A stretch of 64,000 nucleotides of DNA from Rhodeus uyekii (taxonomy: Eukaryota > Chordata > Actinopteri > Cypriniformes > Acheilognathidae). The DNA is taken from NCBI GenBank assembly GCA_037043235.1, contig JAWRVZ010000029.1, positions 3,564,001 through 3,628,000 of the forward strand, written 5' to 3'. Below, in pieces: positions 37,247 through 48,945 of the stretch. The notes beneath the pieces are model-generated. The model did no database searches, was not told the DNA's origin, and saw only the letters and a list, made by a program, of their open reading frames with translations. Both the position numbers and the translations under genes were made by a program. Numbering within the stretch: the stretch's first letter is position 1; the number at the start of each line of letters is the position of its first letter.

Positions 37247-38112
37247 CAGTGGAACCTGGTTATGTCGAAGGCCTCGGAGGTTGCAAAAAAGCATTGAGAT
37301 TATCGCGATAACCAACAGCCAATATGGCGATTTTTGATGAAGTGATCGGCATGCTAAAAAAATGTACATACACTGTATATGTTTGCTAACAACAAAAGGC
37401 ATATGTGCTCCAACTAACAGCAGAGATTTACCAGTATACAATAAAAACACCTTCGATTCTCGATACAAACCGTTAATTATATTCTCCAACATTGCAAACA
37501 CAATTTCGCTCACAGCGTAAACAATCATAATATATGAGATCATCACGCTGTACTAGATTTCATAATTTCTTGCGTTCTGCCTGTCTAATGTGCTTTCTCA
37601 ACAAATTCGGCTTCGTCCCGTCTTTTAACAACCGGGTTCTTCAATCTGCAGCGGCGCTGAGCAGACCGCGTGTCAGAACAGAAGCAGGTGTGTGTTTATC
37701 TAAGCCTCATACTTCAACACACTATTTTGTTACCGACCAATGAGTATGAGGCTTAGATAAACACACACACACACCTGCTTTTGTTCTGATGTGCACTCTG
37801 CTCAGCACGTAAGAACGATATGTGCTTTCACTTCAGAGAGTGCTGTGTGGCGATGTGAGTGAAGCGTCACTGACAGAACTCAGCGCATGCGCAGTGAACT
37901 AGGTACGATCTTAGTCACGAGATAACCATGTGAAGTGGCGAATTTGTCCCTCTTTTGTGCTTGAGATATCAGGGTTCGGCGACATTAAAGAATCGACATA
38001 ACCTGAAAAGAAAATACTAAGACAAACAGGGAGTTTGGCGGTTCCACTTCAAAAACATCGACATAATAGGATTGATGAGTTAACCGTGACTCAAGATAAG
38101 TGAACTCCACTG
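37247..38112. mobile_element. pogo/Tigger-like non-autonomous transposon
   Basis: Left end cagtggaacctggttatgtcg; right end caagataagtgaactccactg; both lie within TA dinucleotides (37245-37246 and 38113-38114). The CAGTGGAACC start, TA target and 866-bp size fit Tigger-type elements. Further inverted phrases (cgcgataacc... / cgacataac) lie inside. No transposase frame. An inner palindrome lies at about 37664-37803. Confidence 0.8.
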
Positions 38113-38755
38113 TATTTCCTTCTGTTATTTTCATGCGGAATTATGCTTGTTAAAATGTATTGTAAGAGCTAATGTTACTTGTACTGTTCATAATATTGCT
38201 CATGTTTCTATTCATATTCAAATGCATTTTATCAAAATTAAAAATAAATCAAATAAAAAACAAATGTAATGCTAGCCACTCGTTTTGGCACTTTCGCTTT
38301 CATAGTCGTTAACTAGCTAAATGGGTACATGGCTGCAGCTTGATGATGCAAGTGTAGTCTGGACTCAAATATATATAAAAATGATATAATATGAGCAGAG
38401 ACCAGCAGGGGAAGGGGTCTGGTTCACATCAAGCAATCAAACTAAGTGTGAAAGCACAGAGAAAGAGACAGTAGCACATATTTCCTCCTCCCCTACCCTT
38501 ACAAAACCCTTACCCTGTTTGGAAAATAAACCGTATTACTAAAGAAGATCATGCTCACAGTTTCATAATGCTCAGATGATGAGAGGTTAAGGTCAACGTG
38601 GAGGTCAAATATTATTCAAACATTGTGCAGTTGCTTTATAACTTAGAAGCAAGAAAGCTAAAATAGAGTCAGATTGTACTTTACTAAGAATGTCCTCTGT
38701 ACAATGAGTGTTATAACTTTTGTGTATCTGTGAGAAAACCTCTTTATCTCCTCAG

Positions 38756-38833
38756 AGCTCTAAAGCTGTGCGGCTCAGGTGGACCTCCACATGTGAAGCT
38801 CATTGTTGAGTGGGAACACAGAATCAAAGACTG
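38756..38833 (+). CDS. usp43: usp43 exon h
   Basis: A 78-nt exon with acceptor tctcctcag and donor gtaatg. It reads ALKLCGSGGPPHVKLIVEWE then HRIKD and a split Cys codon. GGPPHVKLxVEW is a family hallmark. The following intron is only 139 bp. Confidence 0.92.
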
Positions 38834-38972
38834 GTAATGTAATTTCTCACTTCTTTTTGAGTACACCTGAAAATACAGAGCTTTCTATCTGCACTTCGTT
38901 TTGAAGCGCATACAGCCAACAAAACAGGCTTGATGGTCCAGTGACCTGGGGATGCTGTTTGTTTGTGTGCAG

Positions 38973-39102
38973 TCTGTTTGGTAATATCCAGGAGGAGGTG
39001 GTGAAGGACTCGGAAAGCGTCCGTGCTCAACAACATCACCACGTTCAGCAGCACAGCTGCACCCTGGATGAGTGTTTCGAGCTGTACACCAAAGAAGAAC
39101 AA
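38973..39102 (+). CDS. usp43: usp43 exon i
   Basis: Acceptor gtgtgcag, donor gtaaac. It encodes LFGNIQEEVVKDSESV and the His/Gln-rich stretch RAQQHHHVQQH, then SCTLDECFELYTKEEQ. CTLDECFxxYTKEEQL is the conserved lead-in to the second zinc-ribbon pair. It ends in phase 0. Confidence 0.93.
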
Positions 39103-39473
39103 GTAAACCACACAAAAACATATTTTATTGAATATTAGCATGATTTCTTTTGTACAATAAACAAGATATATTAATATAGAGTGACTCGCGTTTCAGATTC
39201 AATTGATCTGATATATAGTATGTTAATATAAGTATACATTTATAGTATGTGTGTGTATATATATACATATATAAATTATATATTTTTTTTTTCATTAAAG
39301 AAGTCAAAATACCGCTTGGCTAGATTGAAATTTTGTCATTTTTAATTTTGAAATGTTTGTAAAATTATGAATAGCTTGAATAGCTAGGTGAGGTTCATTT
39401 GAATATATAGAAGTGTATATATAGAAAATAACTTGTATTTGTATATACTGTACAGTATATATAAAAAAACATT

Positions 39474-39606
39474 CTGGTCTCAGCTGTCATGCATGTTTAT
39501 CTGAATTAATGAAAGTTACTTGAAGAGATATATATATATATCTGTTCTCGCTCTCTTCAAGTAACTTTCATTATTTCAGATAAACATGCATGACAGCTGA
39601 GACCGG
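39474..39606. repeat. long hairpin repeat (arms about 55 bp)
   Basis: ctggtctcagctgtcatgca... at the left and ...tgcatgacagctgagaccgg at the right are inverted copies with few mismatches. Between the arms is a short (TA)n loop, near 39526-39542. In the intron between exons i and j. Confidence 0.9.
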
Positions 39607-39614
39607 GATATTTT

Positions 39615-39660
39615 CTGAAACACATGCATGATAATTCTGATTATCATGCATGTGTTTCAG
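39615..39660. repeat. 46-bp perfect hairpin
   Basis: Two perfect 20-bp arms (ctgaaacacatgcatgataa and its complement) around ttctga. It starts 9 bp after the larger hairpin. Confidence 0.95.
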
Positions 39661-40256
39661 GTTAATTCTGATTCTGATTAACCATAACAGTAACATTAAA
39701 ACTAGTGCAAAAGGTGTAAACAAGCATAACTTTTTCCTGTGGAACACAAAAGGAGGCAATGTGTCAAAAGATCAAATTGATCTTTACTGTGATATTTACA
39801 TCCATACCGTGAAAACATATAGTGAGCACTGACTGCTCAACGCTAACACAGGAAAATACATCTATACTTTTCTAAATATTCTAACTGTTCATTGCGATTT
39901 AAAAAAAAAAAAAGTTAAAACCCTTGCTCTGAAGTTTGATGTCCACATGATCTTGTTCATGAAATTAGTTGCTACAGTATTTCTATTGGAAAGATATTGC
40001 CAAAAATTAAAGATTAAGTGAATATTTGAATGGTTGAATATTTGAGTTTACAGTGGTAACTTATAGTGGTAGTGTAAATGCAAATGTGATATGGATAATA
40101 TAAGCAAAAAAACAAAAGGAAATTAATTTCAGTAAGTTCTGACATTGTTGCGATCAATTTAAATCTGTCAGGATTTAGCCCAGAAAGCTCTCAAATAATC
40201 GAGATGCATATCCTAAGTTTTCATCCATGTTTTCCATGTTCTTCACCCCTCGTCAG

Positions 40257-40602
40257 CTGGCCCCTGATGATGCATGGAAGTGCCCTCATTGTAAGCAGCT
40301 GCAGCAGGGCACGGTGCAGATGAGCTTGTGGACCCTCCCAGACATCCTCATCCTTCACCTCAAACGCTTCCGACAGGTGGGAGATCGGCGTAACAAACTC
40401 TCCACGCTGGTCCGCTTCCCCCTCACGGGCCTTGCTATGGGCCGCCATGTGGTCCAGAGGAGCAACTGTGTCCGTCCGCCACATGGCTGGAAACAACAGG
40501 CCCATCACAAGCCTGAAGCCAGCCGAAACACACTGGACTTCCTGTATGACCTGTACGCTGTGTGTAACCATCATGGAGGCATGCATGGAGGTCACTACAC
40601 AG
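40257..40602 (+). CDS. usp43: usp43 exon j, second zinc pair and catalytic His
   Basis: Acceptor ctcgtcag, donor gtgaga. It begins LAPDDAWKCPHCKQLQQG and encodes the second zinc-ribbon pair, the core WTLPDILILHLKRFRQVGDR with NKLSTLVRFPL, and the His box motif YDLYAVCNHHGGMHGGHYT, whose His (codon 40593-40595) is the predicted catalytic base. This is the longest and best conserved USP-domain exon of the visible gene. Confidence 0.96.
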
Positions 40603-41849
40603 GTGAGAAATATGTCAATGATCAATCATTGAGATCAATGGTCTCAAATGTGCCTTTTAGGAAAACTAAATTGATACTTAAACCGATTTTCAACACGCTT
40701 TATATTGTTACAATGTTCAGAGTATATCTAAATGAACAATGTTTACTCGTTCTTCATGAGAAATTCATATTTATTTGTCAGCAAGTGTTTTGACTTCTTC
40801 AGGGCTTTCGTGAAAAATACAGATTGTACTTCTGCGTTCTTGTTTCCCCGTCCACAGACAGTCGGATTGACAGGACAATTATTGTAAGGGTCGGTTTATC
40901 ACTGAAAATTGTATTATGCTTTATCTACTTTTTAAACAACATTATCAGGGCTCCAGACTCCAAATGGTTGCATTTTGCGACCTTTTTTCCTGTCTGTGCG
41001 ACTCAATTTTATCAGAGGTCTCACTGGTGCCACCACCACATTGCCCAAATGGTAAGAGGTGCCATTTCTGTTACCTATGAGAAACATCAAATGACAACCG
41101 AAAGGATATCAGGCTTATCGCTTGAGCTGCATGGAACGTTTATCAGCTCAGAGTAATAAGAGACAGCGCAGGCTCGTGTATTCGTGAGCCGATCTTGATC
41201 ACGTGACAGACAGCGGTGGGAGAGCCAGCAAAAAGCTTTTGAATTTGCTGTAGTATTAATAACATTGTTACTGCGAGATCTCGGATTGAACAGGACTAAT
41301 GTGGTAACCATGAGAAACGTAGAAATGTTTTTTTTGTTGCTACATTAATCATCGTAGGATTCATACAACCTTTTGAGAGTGAAATGCAAGCAATTTCCAA
41401 GGGCTTTCAAGTCATTTACACGTTCTCCAGCACTTCAGAGCTCTACTAATTATCCAGTTTTAATGTAATAACATTAAGTACACTTCTAATGGTGGTTTAT
41501 TTGTAAAACTAAAAGTTTAAAGATGTAGGAAAACTAACGCTTGTGGCCAACAAACACTTTTTGTTAAAAATACCACTATACCACTTATCGGCTTATTAGC
41601 CATTTCTACTCTGTAATAGATGGAAAAAGTCCAAAAGCTTAACGAAAAACAAAATCTTTTCTTCATTGTGACTGAATTACACAAAGCAAGAGCACTCCTT
41701 TTATAATCACTGAAGCTGTCGGTCAGTTCAGCATGATACTATTAAAGAAGAGTAGAATATTTACACTATCCCTATAAAATTAACCAGTAAAAGCTCTGTG
41801 CTTTACTATCAAACTTCCAATAAACAAACATGTAATATTATTAGTAACT
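40603..41849. other. intron, nothing firmly supported
   Basis: The phrase gggctccagactccaaatggttgcattttgcgacc near 40948-40982 resembles a fish repeat, but limits are unknown. Confidence 0.45.
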
Positions 41850-42100
41850 GCATGTCACATCCTCACACAGCATGTACCCTTAGTTTGTTTTCATTCAGTC
41901 ACGTGTTCCTCTGTTTGAGTTTTCCCGCCACTCGTCAGTCACTAATATGATTTGTCATGTTTTTCAGCTGAGTTCTCCCCCATTTCCTTCAGCATATGTC
42001 ACCCTGTTTCAGTTGCATTAGAACCCTTATTGTCTTTGATACCTGTTAGATTTAGTATTAAACGTTACTATTAAACTTGACCCTCATCTTCGTTCTTTCT
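41850..42100 (+). repeat. LTR fragment, family of 10150-11490
   Basis: tttgttttcattcagtcacgtgttcc, gagttttcccgccactcgtcagtcac and attaaacttgaccctcatc match 55068-55437 (reverse) and 15600-15840. Confidence 0.6.
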
Positions 42101-42109
42101 TTCTCCTCC

Positions 42110-43855
42110 CTTGCTAACAATCCACTTATTAATGAAAAAATGTATGCTTAAACTTGACAATTTTATTCCTCTCTTCTTATGGTTTTTACAGAGGAGTTTG
42201 TTCTCACTGTAAATCATTATCGTCGTTTATATATTTTATTCCTAAAAACATGAAAATGTAAATGTTTTGATGGCTGTTGACTGTATTTTCTGATTTAAGG
42301 AATGATAAAAAGTTTCCCTTTGGAAATACCTCTGATCCAATATGTCTAATCCAACCTGACTTTATCCAAATGTTCAGATTTCTGTTTTAGAAATGTATGC
42401 AAATTAGTGCTTAGTCAATTACAATTACGTGCTCGAACATCTAAAAAATGTAGAGTTGTCCAATACTGGTACATAAAAAAGTTAAACAAACTATAAATTG
42501 CCTAGTATCTGAAATGTACTGAAATATATAAAGAATCCCTTTCAGCACGTCCACAGATCACGTGTCCAATATGATGGGTTTGTTTTGCAGTGTTGCACAT
42601 AGTGGGATATCAGTCGGATTTATGGAATGAAACTTGAAAATTCTTCAGAAATTCGCCATATCTTCTAGATCCAGGGTCCTGGGGAGAGGAATAATAACCC
42701 CAAACCTCAGAACCAGAGATTTACCACAAAGTTGAAAAGCCATGGGAAAAAAAGGCCAAGTGACATGAGACGCCTCATGATGTTCACCCAGGAGGAATGG
42801 GAAAATATTCCAGCCTCATATCTGCACAAGATGCTGGATTGCACAGGCAGAATTTGTCAAACATCGTAGCTTTCAGTGAAGAAACTTTGATGAAGTTGAC
42901 ATTATTTGGATGCTTTAAAGTACAAGCCAAAATACTAACTATTTCATGTGAGAATCATGTGCTAAATAATTTAAACTGTAAACTCCCTTTCTTCATTATG
43001 AGTCGAGATGAGGGAAAAGACTGAGAGTAGTTGTGTTAGAGTAGTTGGTAAACTGTTTTTATTCTTGTGTTTAAACTACAGGGCTGTTGAACGCTCGAAT
43101 CTGATTGATTGACAAACGTTCTAAGGTGTGCAATTATTTTCTTGGAAACACACGGCTAAAGTAGTTTCAGGCAGGTCTTTAACGCGTTACAGATCAATAT
43201 CACCTCACCAAATGATTTCTGTTATTTCAAAGGTTCTTACAGAATACAACAGCAAAAGAACCAGAACCTACAATGACACAGACCAAACAAATAAATATAG
43301 CAAACAATAGATACAAGTTATACATTATTTCCATGTTTTTTGCAACAAAATTGTTTTATTCTGTATGGAGAGCACGTACTCTCTTTCTCCTTTCTCTCTC
43401 CCACACAAATACACACATACAGAATGTGTGGTCAGCTCTGCTCAGACGAGTTTATCAATAAAATAGTTTAGTAACTTAAAAACGACGTGACATTTCCCAC
43501 TAAACTCTGTTCCTTGGGCAGATTAACTTTACAGTACTGCCAAACGCTGTTCAGAGACACACAGCCTCCACATATGCTTAATTTCTCTCTCTCAAATTGC
43601 ATTAGTAACTGCATTAGACGGTTATCAGTGGCTGAAGCCTCAGTTATTATCTCTAAAATTACATTTTGCAATTAGAGGCTTGGATTAGATGCATAATAAA
43701 TTAGTCTTGCACACAAGAGCATTTAAAGGACAAAAAATTATGAAATATGATGAATGTCAAATACAACATCTGAACAATATTTTGAGGTGTGGTATGTGAA
43801 TAATTTACTTAAATTACAGAAATATGATGTATTTAATTTAAATGTAGATTAAATG
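42110..43855. other. intron, nothing supported
   Basis: AT-rich with short open frames only. Confidence 0.5.
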
Positions 43856-43858
43856 CAT

Positions 43859-44124
43859 ACTACTGTTCAAAGGTTTGGGGTTGGTATGATTTCTCTTTGA
43901 AAGAAAAAAACTTTTATTTAGCAAGAACACATTAAATTGATACATTGAATTATTGAATAAATTCTTGAATGAAACATTCTGTTTCAAATAAAATGCTGTT
44001 CTTTTGAACCTTCAATTTATTAAAAGATCCTGAAAAAATGTCAGCATATTTTTAAAAATGTATTAAAACAGAAAACTATTTTTGCACATTTTGATCAAGC
44101 CCAAAACTTTTGAACAGCAGTGTG
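43859..44124. mobile_element. palindromic MITE with ctgttcaaa termini
   Basis: Left end actactgttcaaaggtttgggg; right end cccaaaacttttgaacagcagtg: imperfect inverted repeats of about 22 bp over a 266-bp element. Diverged copies lie at 22218, 35049 and (right end) 45560-45712. Confidence 0.7.
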
Positions 44125-44362
44125 CATTTACCTCATTAGGTTTTGATAGATTTATGTGAAAATGTTGTTTTATATAGTAACTGACCTTGTTTAGGTATTT
44201 TTATTTTTCTAAATAAATATTTTAGTTGTGCAGTGTTGGTACATAATGTAAATGTTTCAAATGAAAACATGTTTCCAATAATTCTGGCCCCCGGTGCAAG
44301 GATGTACTTTCAGCCAGACGTGAACTGCATTATGAATAACAATGAATCTCTGTTTTGAGCAG

Positions 44363-44521
44363 CATACTGCAGGAACTCAGTGGACGGACAGTGGTACGCC
44401 TACGATGACAGTACTGTTGAGCCGGTGCCTGAGGGAGAAGTGTGCACTCGGGGTGCTTATATCCTGTTCTATCAGAGACGTGATGCCATTCCATCCTGGT
44501 CAGCAAACTGCTCACTACGAG
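44363..44521 (+). CDS. usp43: usp43 exon k, end of catalytic domain
   Basis: Acceptor gagcag, donor gtgaac. With the split Ala codon it completes HYTAYCRNSVDGQWYAYDDS and continues TVEPVPEG to GAYILFYQRRDAIPSWSA. The DDS supplies the third member of the USP catalytic triad, and AYILFYQRR is the usual last strand of the USP fold. Confidence 0.95.
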
Positions 44522-44914
44522 GTGAACGCTCACATCTGTCTCACTCTACATCCTCATACCAATGGCAAACAAACTGAAAACATACTAAAGAGTGCATTTT
44601 CAAGAAAAAAAGTTGTAAACGCTTTAAAAGTTGTAGTGTAGTTCTGTTAGGTGGATCGTTTCAGCTTGTCCGATGTGCTCTCTTTATGACTTTACATTAA
44701 GAAATGTATGATTAATATTGAGTTTGAAAATCTGCTATTGAATTGCTGAATTGTTAGAAAGGTTCCCATTAAAGATGCAATACTAAATCATTTTAGTTTA
44801 TCTTTTTTTTTTATACCAAAAACTCCACTCCAAAGAGCACAGAAATCACTGCTAGAGTAACTTTATTTACTATTTATGTTATGCAAAGTGCACTCTAGAC
44901 TCTGAGTATCTACT
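44522..44914. other. start of the 14 kb intron, nothing supported
   Basis: AT-rich; no repeat recognised. Confidence 0.5.
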
Positions 44915-45283
44915 TGTTACGAACAGGGTTTTTGTTTATAAACAAAAAGTGAACAAAACAAGACTTTAAACATAAACAGAAAAGGCACACTTCTGCAAAA
45001 ACCTGCGATCCGGGAGAACAAGAACACAGAGAACACAGAGACAGCATCCACACACAAACATCAACAACCGACAAAGACAAGGGAAACACAAGAGGCTTTT
45101 ATACTAGCGGGAGTGGGTAACACCTGAGGAGACCGAGTAAGTGATCACACGACAGGTGCAGGAAGTATAACAATGACCTTACAGACACGAAGTGCACAGA
45201 TGACACGACTTACAGGAAGTGTAACAATGACCTTACAGACAGGAAGTGCACAATTGACACACCGGACAGGATTCATAGTAACA
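44915..45283 (-). mobile_element. solo LTR, antisense
   Basis: Begins tgttacgaacagg and ends ttcatagtaaca (TG...CA, with inverted tgttac/gtaaca tips). The flanks ctact and ctacc differ at one base. On the minus strand, ctagtataaaagcc is a TATA box. Inside, gaagt(a/g)taacaatgaccttacagacacgaagtgcac is duplicated in tandem (45166-45252). Confidence 0.7.
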
Positions 45284-45559
45284 CTACCTCACCATCTAAA
45301 GTTCAAACATTTTCTGTATTTATTTATTTTTTTGTAGTGAGATTAGGTGTTAAGAGAAGAAGGCGGGAATGGACAAACGTTTCAAAGCCTTTCATAAAAG
45401 CAGCAGCCGTTCACGGTCGACTGACGCACAAACATAAACAAAACAAAACATAAAATCCAGGCCTGATCCTCTCTAGTTTTGCGCTGTCATCACTCCTCCT
45501 TTTATCCATCCAGATCTCCTTCCGTGACACTCGAGGCTGGTGTTAATATTTTATATTTT

Positions 45560-45712
45560 ACGCTATTTTTGGATCAAAAATGTCTAGCAGTAATAGTTCA
45601 CAGTATTATTGTTTTACTGTATTTTTGATTGAATAAATGCATGTGGTTGAGAATAAGAAACTTCCTTCAGAAGCAAAAAAAAAAAATCTTTCCCCAAGTT
45701 TTGAACAATAGT
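45560..45712 (+). repeat. MITE relic, right end (ttttgaacaatag)
   Basis: It ends ccccaagttttgaacaatagtgtg, matching the right end of the 43859 element. Confidence 0.45.
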
Positions 45713-46475
45713 GTGTGTTCAGCAATGATTAGCATTACAGTGGACAAAGGCACAATCAATCTTGATAGCTCCAAGAGCTTTTCTACTCATCTCTCTTCAA
45801 CATCTTCATATCTTGAGAACTATATCTTCAGAATCCAAAGATAAACAGAAACAGCACAAATGAAATATGTATTCAGCACAGGTCCAAAGTCTGTTTGATC
45901 ACTGTCTAGCCACAACAATAACCTTGGTTATAGATCAGGGAAAAAATGCTTGCAGGAAGGACGAGCTGTTGATTAGCCTCACTAGGCAGAGAGATGTCTT
46001 TGAGCTGCTTGTCACAGGCAGCTGTTCACACGCATGCTGACAAAATTGAGTTTTCTTGCTTTCTCTACTGCTGTTTTCCTTCCCTCTCCATTCCCCTGAA
46101 GTTGTGGCATATGATGCTTCTACAAATCAAATCTAAACAATGATATGACATGTGAAAGTATTCGAGTTAACCTAAAAAAATATTATGAAGACCACATGTG
46201 TCCATTGAAGCAAGTTGAGTGAGCATTTTCAATTCATTCTCCATGGGAGGAGAATGGCAGCCGGGAACATCAATAAGTCAAGCAATATTCAACTTTATGC
46301 AAATGAGAGGTGAAAAACACATGGTGACAGGAAACTGATGTGAGAGGAATGCAGTGGTGTCTATATAAGCTTTTTAAAATATGCCTGCAGTGCTGGTGGA
46401 TTCTGTGGTTAAATGTCATTCTTTTATTTCATTAGATTTAATTCTGAAAATGTATTCATTTTCATACTTTGCAAG

Positions 46476-46800
46476 TCAAATCAAGTCAACTTTATTTATA
46501 TAGCGCTTTTTACAATTAAGATTGTTTCAAAGCATCTTTACAGTGATCATAGGAAAACAATGCATCAAAGTTTGTTTTGGCTGTGCAGCTGCTCTAGAAG
46601 AGCAGAACAATCAATAATATTGATGAATATTAAGTGGCAAGGAACCAAAACTCCAGCAGGAGCCAGAATGAATGAAGAACAGAATGGAGAAAAAACCTTG
46701 GGAGAAACCAGGCTCAGTCGGAGGACCAGTTCTCCTCTGGCCAACAAACAAACAGTGCATCATTATTATACAGACAACAATTCAGGTCAAAATATTAAAT
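46476..46800 (+). repeat. teleost interspersed repeat (tcaagtcaact family), copy 2
   Basis: aatcaagtcaactttatttatatagcgctttt then gattgtttcaaagcatctttacag and a block aaaaccttgggagaaaccaggctcag. It matches 6733-6990 over the first 170 bp. The last block is frequent in fish genomic repeats. Confidence 0.75.
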
Positions 46801-46864
46801 CCATTTTTGTCTGGTTGGAGATTGGGTTCATGAGTCCTTCACAGGTCGGGGTCTAGTAGAGTTT

Positions 46865-48350
46865 TAGGACACAACAGGCTGAACAGACTCTACAGTCGCT
46901 ATAATAAAATTCCATTTTCGTTTTTTTTTAAACAATCTCTTGAAACTCTTGAGGGGAGGTGGGGGGGAACAAGAAACTAAAATAAAGTAGTAAGACATGG
47001 TACCTCTGGGTTTCATTTTGCCTCTCTTAGCCTCGATGACTTCCCTGAGGTCCTTTTTCTGACTTGAGCGAGACCCTGGCTTTTCATCTATGGTGAGGGA
47101 TGTAGTTCTCAAATATCGGACACTTCTGAACTTGTGGACCACTGACCACCGAAGAGTCCAGTAGGCGAAATCCGGGCATCAAGGAGAAATGACCTGTCCA
47201 TCTCCTTTAGCCTGACAGGTTAATTCACAATTTCCTTTCTGTAGAGTCCAGTGCAGCAAGAGAGTGGCCGATTCTGTGGACCGCCTGGGCAAGATCAAAA
47301 AGAAGAGCAGTGGAGCTTCTTGATTTCAGTAGGCATCGATATCTTTCAGCAAGTCCGACCTGGTATGCAGGGCACCGCTGGTTGACCAAGCCGTAGCAGT
47401 TGCCTTGCCCACAAGCTTTGATGTAAATTGACATGAAGATGCTGAGGAAGACAAAAGGTACCCACTAGGGATTCCTCCATCTAATGCATCTTCGTGTACC
47501 CGCTGTCTTCCATCCCCTTCACTTTAGTGTAGTTAGACTTGCTGGCGGGGAAGATTGCTTGGAGCATGTTCCTGCGGTGGAGCAGGTCATAACGTGATGA
47601 AGGAAGAGGCCTTTGTCACGTCTCAGTAGTAAGGGGAGGACTCAAAATGCAGGGAAAGGTTATTTATTAACAGATAAGGGAAAACATAACATAACATAAA
47701 GGAAAAAACCCACGAGGGGGAAAACATAGTGAACACTGAACTAGAAACGCAAATGACCAACCGGATGGAACGGATGATCCATACACGGGGAACAAACCAA
47801 CCAGGAGACAACAAAAGACAAAGACAACGATGCCACGTCAGACAGCAAACACTGAGGGAATATATATAGGACACATGAGGGGAGGAGTGATCAGAGACAG
47901 CTGGGAATGATTGCAGGAAACGAGAAGGCGGGGCAGACGCTAACGAGAGACACAAACAAGAGAGAGAGAGCAGTGCCACGGTTCTGTCACTAGAAACGGA
48001 ACTGAACCTGACAGAACTGTGCCAGCCATGTCACATCAAGCTCCTCCTCACTAGACCGGTAGAGTAACATGCTCTCCGCCAGATTGGAAGAAACCAGAGA
48101 CCAGGCTTCTGGTTTCGGCTTCAACGCAACAGAACTGGCAATCGAGGATTGGGAAAGGGAAAGACCAGTCACCCAGATCCAACACGAATCCCATGAGTGT
48201 GGACAGTGCTCCACCTCGGCAGCAGCAGGTCCAGCACCCCAGGGCGCAGACACTTGGCTCCCGTCCCCCTTAATCTGCTTTACTGCTCCCTCAAGAGCTG
48301 ACCGTGCATGCTGAGCTCCAAGACACATCACACACAGCTCATAAGGATCA
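46865..48350 (-). pseudogene. degenerate DIRS gag relic split by an LTR
   Basis: On the minus strand, 48331-48014 reads HARSALEG, APWGAGPAAAEVE and RSSEEELDV. These align with HARSALEG, SGPAAAEA and SSSEELDV of the intact gag at 48946. Beyond an inserted LTR, 47440-47225 continues with PAYQVGLAERY and RIGHSLAALDSTERKL, matching AYQAELLADL and SIGRSMAALVATERHL. Stops and frameshifts are present. It lies just upstream of the intact element, in opposite orientation. Confidence 0.75.
47614..48013 (-). mobile_element. LTR inserted in the DIRS gag relic
   Basis: Starts tgtcacgtctcag and ends aacctgaca. On the minus strand it has a TATA-like tcctatatatattccctcag and a poly(A)-like gttaataaataacc. 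The layout matches the solo LTR at 21231. The right border could instead be near 47989. No target duplication was found. Confidence 0.55.
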
Positions 48351-48642
48351 CTGAGTTTGATGAATTATTCACACAGTGGAACAGATTTCTTAAATTTGCA
48401 CTCACTCATGCTTTCCTCTGTTTGTTTTTTTTCCTCTGAACTTTTTCACTTGAGCAAATATCTGTCTTCTTTAAGACCAAGTTTTAAGCACTACAAAGCA
48501 GTCAAGATTTATAGCAGTTGGAAATTTCAGGACTCTATTCAAAGGGTGAAGAACTAAAATATTGCACATTATTTTCACTGAAATCATTTTTGAACGTTAT
48601 GCGAAGAGCACCAGAAGGTTATAAGAGATGCAGAAAAACACT

Positions 48643-48689
48643 GTTCCCTGTCAAGGGAACTCGCACTGCGTCGAGACGCGATTGGGAAC
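48643..48689. repeat. DIRS left-edge segment A
   Basis: A 47-bp segment starting gttccctgtcaagggaact. A perfect reverse complement lies at 53603-53649. It contains its own small hairpin (gttccct/agggaac). Confidence 0.95.
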
Positions 48690-48748
48690 CTTTCAGTTTA
48701 TATGTCCTTGAAGCACAATCAAACTCAGGTGCGGGAGTGTACGTCGCC

Positions 48749-48786
48749 GTGATGACGTCATCACGTCATGACCCGGGAGTATAAAG
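48749..48786 (+). promoter_or_regulatory. DIRS promoter: CRE palindrome and TATA box
   Basis: gtgatgacgtcatcac (48749-48764) is a perfect 16-bp palindrome centred on the CRE core TGACGTCA, followed by a further cgtcatgac. A TATA box tataaag is at 48780-48786, about 160 bp before the gag start. The arrangement suggests a Pol II promoter inside the left repeat (inference). Confidence 0.6.
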
Positions 48787-48945
48787 GCACGTCACGACCC
48801 GGAAGCGGGTTAGCTTTCAGTGTCTTCACAGCGCTCTAAGCTCAACGTGTGTGTGTATTTGCCGTGTGTGTGATTCAGCCCAAAGTCTAGTTTAAAAGAA
48901 AAGGGATTTCACCGTGCGTCTGTTGAGTGTTTGTGAAAAAAAAAA

